Made by a program: the position numbers and the translations under genes. This document shows, in pieces, positions 38,486-42,443 of a stretch of DNA of 42,443 nucleotides. The stretch covers positions 4,190-46,632 of the forward strand of contig NW_005179394.1 in assembly GCF_000350225.1 (NCBI RefSeq). The letters run 5' to 3'. The notes beneath the pieces are model-generated. The model was not told the origin of the DNA. It made no database searches and saw only the letters and a program-made list of their open reading frames with translations. Origin of the DNA: Chondrus crispus. Its lineage: Eukaryota > Rhodophyta > Florideophyceae > Gigartinales > Gigartinaceae. How positions within the stretch are numbered: position 1 is the stretch's first letter; the number at the start of each line of letters is the position of its first letter.

Positions 38486-39634
38486 ATGCGTGGACGCTTC
38501 TGGAAGGAATTTCGTAGAAATAAAAGAGAGAGGGGGACGGGCGCTGCGGGGAAGGGGGGACGAGACTCGGCCGACCCTCACCACGAACGACACGCTCCCC
38601 AGAACCGCCACCCCCATTTCACCGACAACATGGTACTCTTGTGGAGGGCCGATGCAGAGACAAGTGCGGGCCCTAACCCTGTTACCTACGATGGGTCGAA
38701 CGGGTCAGATGTTTCCAAGTTTCTGTTCGTATACGAGAACATCATTATGCGCGGCAAGCCTGACGAGGAGAAGGCAGGAGATATCCTATGCCACCTCGAG
38801 GGTGCCGCGTTCGACTATTACTATGAAACGTATAGTCATAATGGGAGTCTGACCGAGGCCGCCAGTAACTGGGACGGTGTGAAGAGCGCCCTGTCTGACC
38901 GTTTTACGGAGACACCGAGGTCTGAAGAAAACATCCAGAAGGCTACGAGTTGCCGACTGGATGGTGGGAACTTGCTTACTTCGATGGATGAAATGGACAA
39001 GCTCTACAGGAGGGCTGGTTTCAATGACGAGGCAAAGCACGGCTTGCTTCGCAATGCCGTAATGGCACATTTGAATGTTGCTCAGTTTGCGATCTATCGT
39101 TCTCCGACGACGTACGAAGAACTGATGAAGACCGTGAACGACTTTGCTGCAGGCCGTGACGCCTTCAAGGCGGCGAAAACTGCTGCGCAGTCCGTTGAAC
39201 CTGTGACTCCCAAGCGTGTATTGATGCGTTCTGATGGAGATCCTCGACAGGACAAGCTGGAGAACAAGGTAGAAGCCATCACCAACCAGCTGGCGGAACT
39301 GTCACTGATGATGAAGAAACGACAGACGCCACCAGGGGACAGTGATACGAGTTGGACATGTTCCTATTGCAAGGAAACAGGGCATTCAGCGACTCGTTGT
39401 CGTTCCAAACCACACCTTGATACTCGTTACCCAACATGTGGGAAGATTGGACACACGACGGAGACTTGCTGGTCCCGCTTTGCAAGAAAGAATGTGGCTC
39501 ATGCACGTCCTCAAGGTAACGCTGGCGCAGGAAGCGTTTATGGCCCCAAAGCAGGCGGTTCTGCCAACGACGCCGGTGACAAGGCCACCAGAGACTCGAA
39601 GCAAGTCACGGTCATAACTGAGACCACCAAGTGA
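38486..39634 (+). CDS. Ty3/gypsy Gag with CCHC zinc knuckles
   Basis: 382 residues from ATG 38486; an internal ATG at 38630 (MVLLWRADAETS) could be the real start. The middle has a retrotransposon gag-like capsid region (GDILCHLEGAAFDYYYETY; WDGVKSALSDRFTETPRSEE). Near the C-terminus CSYCKETGHSATRC is a perfect C-x2-C-x4-H-x4-C nucleocapsid knuckle. A second, YPTCGKIGHTTETC, has Tyr in place of the first Cys. The frame ends at TGA 39632-39634, and pol continues in the same frame directly after it. Confidence 0.85.
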   Translation: MRGRFWKEFRRNKRERGTGAAGKGGRDSADPHHERHAPQNRHPHFTDNMVLLWRADAETSAGPNPVTYDGSNGSDVSKFLFVYENIIMRGKPDEEKAGDILCHLEGAAFDYYYETYSHNGSLTEAASNWDGVKSALSDRFTETPRSEENIQKATSCRLDGGNLLTSMDEMDKLYRRAGFNDEAKHGLLRNAVMAHLNVAQFAIYRSPTTYEELMKTVNDFAAGRDAFKAAKTAAQSVEPVTPKRVLMRSDGDPRQDKLENKVEAITNQLAELSLMMKKRQTPPGDSDTSWTCSYCKETGHSATRCRSKPHLDTRYPTCGKIGHTTETCWSRFARKNVAHARPQGNAGAGSVYGPKAGGSANDAGDKATRDSKQVTVITETTK

Positions 39635-39637
39635 GAA

Positions 39638-41767
39638 TTGGTGGCAGCTACGAAATGCAACGCCGAAGGAGAGGCCTTGCCGAAGCAGTCGAAGAACCGT
39701 GAAGAAGTTTCGATCCCGAGGCTGCTGAATCCCACTCCAGTAGCTCCTAGGGGAACTATCCCATGGAACGAGCCGCTGAGAGTGCCGAGAGTGAAGCCTG
39801 CACGCCAGAAGAAGAAGAATGTTTCAAAGAAGGCGGCACTCCAGGAGCACGTCGGCAAGTACAACGTCGTGTCAGAGCTGGCGAATGCGCCGTCTGGTCT
39901 AACATTTGGACAACTTGTCCGTGGAGACGCTGAAGGAGCAAGGAAAGAGATGAAGCGCCTTCTATCCAGGAGATTAGGGCGTTCTCGCGGGTTTGCGGGC
40001 CACACGGATGTCTTCCCAAGGCGTCTTCCGGTAGTTACTGTTCAAGTTTATGGAACTGATGCTCAAGCACTACTGGATTCGGGTGCGGTGCCGAACATCA
40101 TGTCGCGGCACCTCATGAAGAGACTTTCTCTGACGCCAGAGAGTACGAAGAAACACATCACTGTGGCAGATGGGAAGAGCTCCCCTTGTGTTGGATCACT
40201 GCGCCAGGTCCCCGTCTCGTTTGGGGGACTGGTGAGCATGATGGACTTCCTTGTCGTTACGGGAACACCGTACGACGTCATCGTGGGGATGCCGTCGTTA
40301 GAGGAGCTCCAAACGTGCATTGATTTGGGGCAACAGCATGTCCAAGTGACTGTGGGTGCTGAGACGATTCGACTAAGTCTTGAGATGGATGAAGACCATA
40401 AGCAGCCGGGATCCGCTACCGACAGTGAGGACTTCACGTCAGACTCGGGGGCCGTGCCGGCTGACTCGACTGACACGGATGAAGACTTCGTCCTTTCGAT
40501 GCGTGACAGGGTGCCGTTTGAACCAGACCTTGCCTGGGTGGGAGCAGTCACTGAGGACGAAGATCCTCATGCTGGACTTCCGGACCTAGCTGGGGAAGGC
40601 TCAGAGTACGAGCCGGCGGATGAGAAAGAGAAGAGATATGAGAAGGAGGAACTTCTCATGTCTAAGCTGAGCCATATCAGCAGAGAGAACGCCGACCGCA
40701 TAATATGTTCTATCAAGAGTATGGGAATAGCTGCATGGTCTTTGGACGACCTCAGGCCGGCAGATGTCCCTGTGTCACATTCTTTTGAGTTAAATGACGA
40801 CAGACCCATTTCGCACGCCGTTCGGAGGCTCCCTCCGAGACACAACGCGGTAGTGCGCGAGGAGATCGAGAAGATGTAGAAGGCAGGGATCATTACCCCC
40901 TCTGTAGCTCCTTGGTCGTTTCCGGTCGTCATCGCAACGAAGAAGGACGGGAAACCTCGCTTCTGTGTTGACTACCGCGTGCTTAACCGGTTGATGAAGG
41001 CCGACAAGTGGCCGTTGCCTAAAATGGAAGAGATATTCGACCTTGAGGGAAGCAAAGTATTCACTACCCTGGACATGTTCTCGGGTTATTGGCAAGTGCG
41101 GATGCCCTCATGGTGCAAAGAACAGACGACGTTTGTCTGTCGGTACGGGACGTTTCAATTTGAAGTGATGCCATTCGGGCTCATGAACGCTCCTTTAACA
41201 TTTCAAAGGATGATGGATGGCGTATTCAGAGACCTGCCATTCGTCCGAGTATACCTTGATGACGTGGTTATCTTTTCAAAGTCCTTGGACGTCCATGTTG
41301 ACCATTTAATTGAAGTGTTCGAGCTGATTGCTCGCAGTGGATTGAAGTTGAAGCTTGCGAAGTGTTCCTTCGCGCAATCACAGACCAGGCTATTGGGGCA
41401 CGTCATCGGAAAGAAGGGGATTGAGGTGGATCCAGAGAAGACATTGATCATTTGGGACACCCCCGAGCTGCGCGCCAAGACGGAGTTACGAAGCTTCCTT
41501 GGGCTAGCGGGGTAATACCGCCGATTCATCCCTAAGTTCGCAGAAGTCTCCGCATCGTTGCATGCTGCTACTTCTACCAAAGTCGAATTTGAATTTACGG
41601 AAGGGATGCGGACCGCCTTCCAGGAGTTGAAGAAGAGGGTGACGTGTCCTCCGCTGTTGGCGCTCCCGAAGTTTGACGAACCCTTCGTGGTCGAGACAGA
41701 TGCATCCAACATGGCAGTGGGAGCAGTTCTGGCTCAGAAGTGTGGTATAACCCCAAACGGAAATTAG
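39638..41767 (+). pseudogene. Ty3/gypsy Pol: protease, reverse transcriptase, start of RNase H
   Basis: One frame, the same as gag, is interrupted by TAG at 40877-40879 and TAA at 41513-41515. The protease has the active-site block AQALLDSGAVPNIMS near 40060-40100. A linker rich in Asp/Ser follows. The reverse transcriptase has DGKPRFCVDYRVLN, TLDMFSGYWQVRM, FGLMNAPLTFQRMMD and the catalytic FVRVYLDDVVIFSKS near 41245. RNase H starts with PFVVETDASNMAVGAVLAQK and is cut off soon after, so most of RNase H, the integrase and any chromodomain are missing. The stops replace residues that are conserved in the family (before KAGIITPS and in GLAGYYRRF), consistent with point mutations. This copy cannot transpose alone. 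Confidence 0.85.
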
Positions 41768-41788
41768 ATTAGAATTGGATCAGGGACA

Positions 41789-41807
41789 GTAAGGCAACGA
41801 GCCTTAC
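41789..41807. repeat. Hairpin 1 of the array
   Basis: GTAAGGC-aacga-GCCTTAC, 7-bp perfect stem. Confidence 0.85.
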
Positions 41808-41830
41808 AGCTATGCGCGCACACACGTGTC

Positions 41831-41864
41831 GTCCACGTGTACGGGACGCATACTACACGTGGAC
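41831..41864. repeat. Hairpin 2 of the array
   Basis: GTCCACGTGTA and TACACGTGGAC, 11-bp perfect stem with a 12-base loop. Confidence 0.9.
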
Positions 41865-41886
41865 TGTCAGCCCCGCCGGCTGACAG
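41864..41886. repeat. Hairpin 3 of the array
   Basis: CTGTCAGCC-ccgcc-GGCTGACAG, 9-bp perfect stem. It shares one base with the end of hairpin 2. Confidence 0.9.
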
Positions 41887-41893
41887 CGTTACA

Positions 41894-41911
41894 GTGTCGG
41901 TAGACCGGCAC
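41894..41911. repeat. Hairpin 4 of the array
   Basis: GTGTCGGT and ACCGGCAC with one G-T wobble and a very short loop. Confidence 0.7.
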
Positions 41912-41953
41912 TACTGTAGAGTTATGATAGACTACAATGTACATTAAATATGA

Positions 41954-42017
41954 GCGGACCGCCGGCGGTGGAGGACGACAAGCACGGACTTGTCAAGGAT
42001 CCTCCACCTTGGTCCGC
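41954..42017. repeat. Hairpin 5 of the array, three-tier stem
   Basis: Outer GCGGACC/GGTCCGC, middle GGTGGAGGA/TCCTCCACC, inner GACAAG/CTTGTC, nested over 64 bases with small internal loops. It is the strongest structure in the array. Confidence 0.85.
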
Positions 42018-42122
42018 CCGCTTACTTTTAGGTACTTCCGTCCGTTTTACCTAGGAGTAGCACCGCGCGCGGGTTGAGGACGCGCGTAGCACGCCCACGA
42101 GCCGGCTCCGCCTCCGCCCGTC

Positions 42123-42146
42123 GGTACTGGATCGTCACCCAGTACC
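42123..42146. repeat. Hairpin 6 of the array
   Basis: GGTACTGG and CCAGTACC, 8-bp perfect stem with an 8-base loop. Confidence 0.85.
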
Positions 42147-42298
42147 GCTCCGGGGCGTCGAGGCGTAGAACCGCTCGCGCGTGCGCGCGTCCTCACCGAT
42201 CCCGCTCTACCACCGCTACCTCGAGCCCGTGCTCGGTACCGTGGGTGGGCCGTGCTTCTGTCTTCCCGCCGATCGGGGTCTTTCCGAACTGTCAGTAC

Positions 42299-42323
42299 TC
42301 ACCCCCCTCGTCGTTGGGGGTGA
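42299..42323. repeat. Hairpin 7 of the array
   Basis: TCACCCCC and GGGGGTGA, 8-bp perfect stem with a 9-base loop. Confidence 0.8.
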
Positions 42324-42443
42324 TTATACTACAGTGGTCTCCCGACCTAGAAGACTCTCACGATCGAACCGAGAAGACTATCGTTTACCTCCGCGTCCGT
42401 ACGCGTCGAGATGAGTGGCGAATATCCCACCTCGATTCGCTCG

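Larger units (their letters stand above)
41768..42443. other. GC-rich hairpin-dense stretch of unknown nature
   Basis: No coding motif was found (the frame at 42181-42414 is a GC effect). The stretch holds at least seven strong, mutually different hairpins in about 540 bp. It could be an LTR or leader of another element that truncated the gypsy copy, a foldback element, or a structured non-coding RNA. The window ends inside it. Confidence 0.5.

Noticed and set aside
37753..41767. LTR pair for the gypsy element
   Set aside because: No sequence upstream of gag recurs downstream of pol, and the pol end is truncated, so no LTR can be delimited.
42181..42414. Arg-rich 77-codon frame at the end of the window
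   Set aside because: It lies in GC-rich hairpin sequence, has no motif, and the openness is explained by base composition.
1..42443. CRISPR arrays, bacterial operons or a prophage
   Set aside because: No regularly spaced repeats are present, and all recognisable genes are eukaryotic transposon families.

Overview
This 42.4-kb window is eukaryotic and consists almost entirely of mobile DNA. I found no recognisable host housekeeping gene, rRNA or canonical tRNA. The elements present (Tc1/mariner, pogo/Tigger/Fot, piggyBac, PIF/Harbinger, Ty1/copia, Ty3/gypsy) and the intron-poor ORFs fit a TE-rich alga. A red alga such as a florideophyte is my best guess, but the taxonomy is an inference from family resemblance and is not secure. 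There is one assembly gap (16150-16280).

Layout. 1-3.0 kb: no recognisable gene. 3.06-3.40 kb: a small pogo-like non-autonomous element with two adjacent hairpins. 3.6-5.0 kb: a PIF/Harbinger element with matching 26-bp terminal inverted repeats (TIRs), a 3-bp ATT duplication and a C-terminally truncated transposase. 7.4-8.1 kb (minus): a broken Ty1/copia reverse transcriptase/RNase H. 8.3-10.9 kb: a pogo/Fot-type transposase whose C-terminal coiled coil lies in the -1 frame behind an A_AAA_AAG heptamer. 12.8-13.9 kb (minus): a broken relative of it. 15.0-17.6 kb: a piggyBac-like element with ~195-bp TIRs and CTAA flanks. 18.0-18.1 kb (minus): a tRNA-like/SINE-like Pol III promoter. 18.4-19.7 kb (minus): a dead Tigger-like transposase with substituted catalytic residues.

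21.4-29.6 kb is the most interesting block: a probable three-part element. A 247-aa PCIF1-like N6-adenine methyltransferase (NPPF motif) faces, tail to tail, a long minus-strand unit. That unit encodes a DUF6589-like transposase, a FEN1/XPG-like nuclease and a TSO1/tesmin-type CXC cysteine cluster. The nuclease is split between two ORFs in the same frame by one TAG, and a 75-nt intron could remove it. A weak pair of inverted terminal motifs (21427 and 29580) could delimit an ~8.2-kb element.

30.1-32.0 kb: a decayed repeat-like gene of unknown family, preceded by two perfect palindromes. 33.6-37.75 kb: a pogo/Tigger element (TA flanks, CAGGGGG termini, zinc-finger-fused transposase) into which an intact Tc1 element (35981-37559, 210-bp IR/DR-type TIRs, DD34E transposase) has inserted. 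38.5-41.8 kb: a Ty3/gypsy gag-pol in one reading frame interrupted by three stop codons and truncated in RNase H. 41.8-42.4 kb: a GC-rich stretch with at least seven consecutive strong hairpins.

The nesting, decay states and in-frame stops point to several waves of insertion. The Tc1 copy looks youngest; the copia, 12.8-kb and 18.4-kb copies look oldest. Perfect palindromes of 24-42 bp recur through the window and are not explained by the coding annotation.
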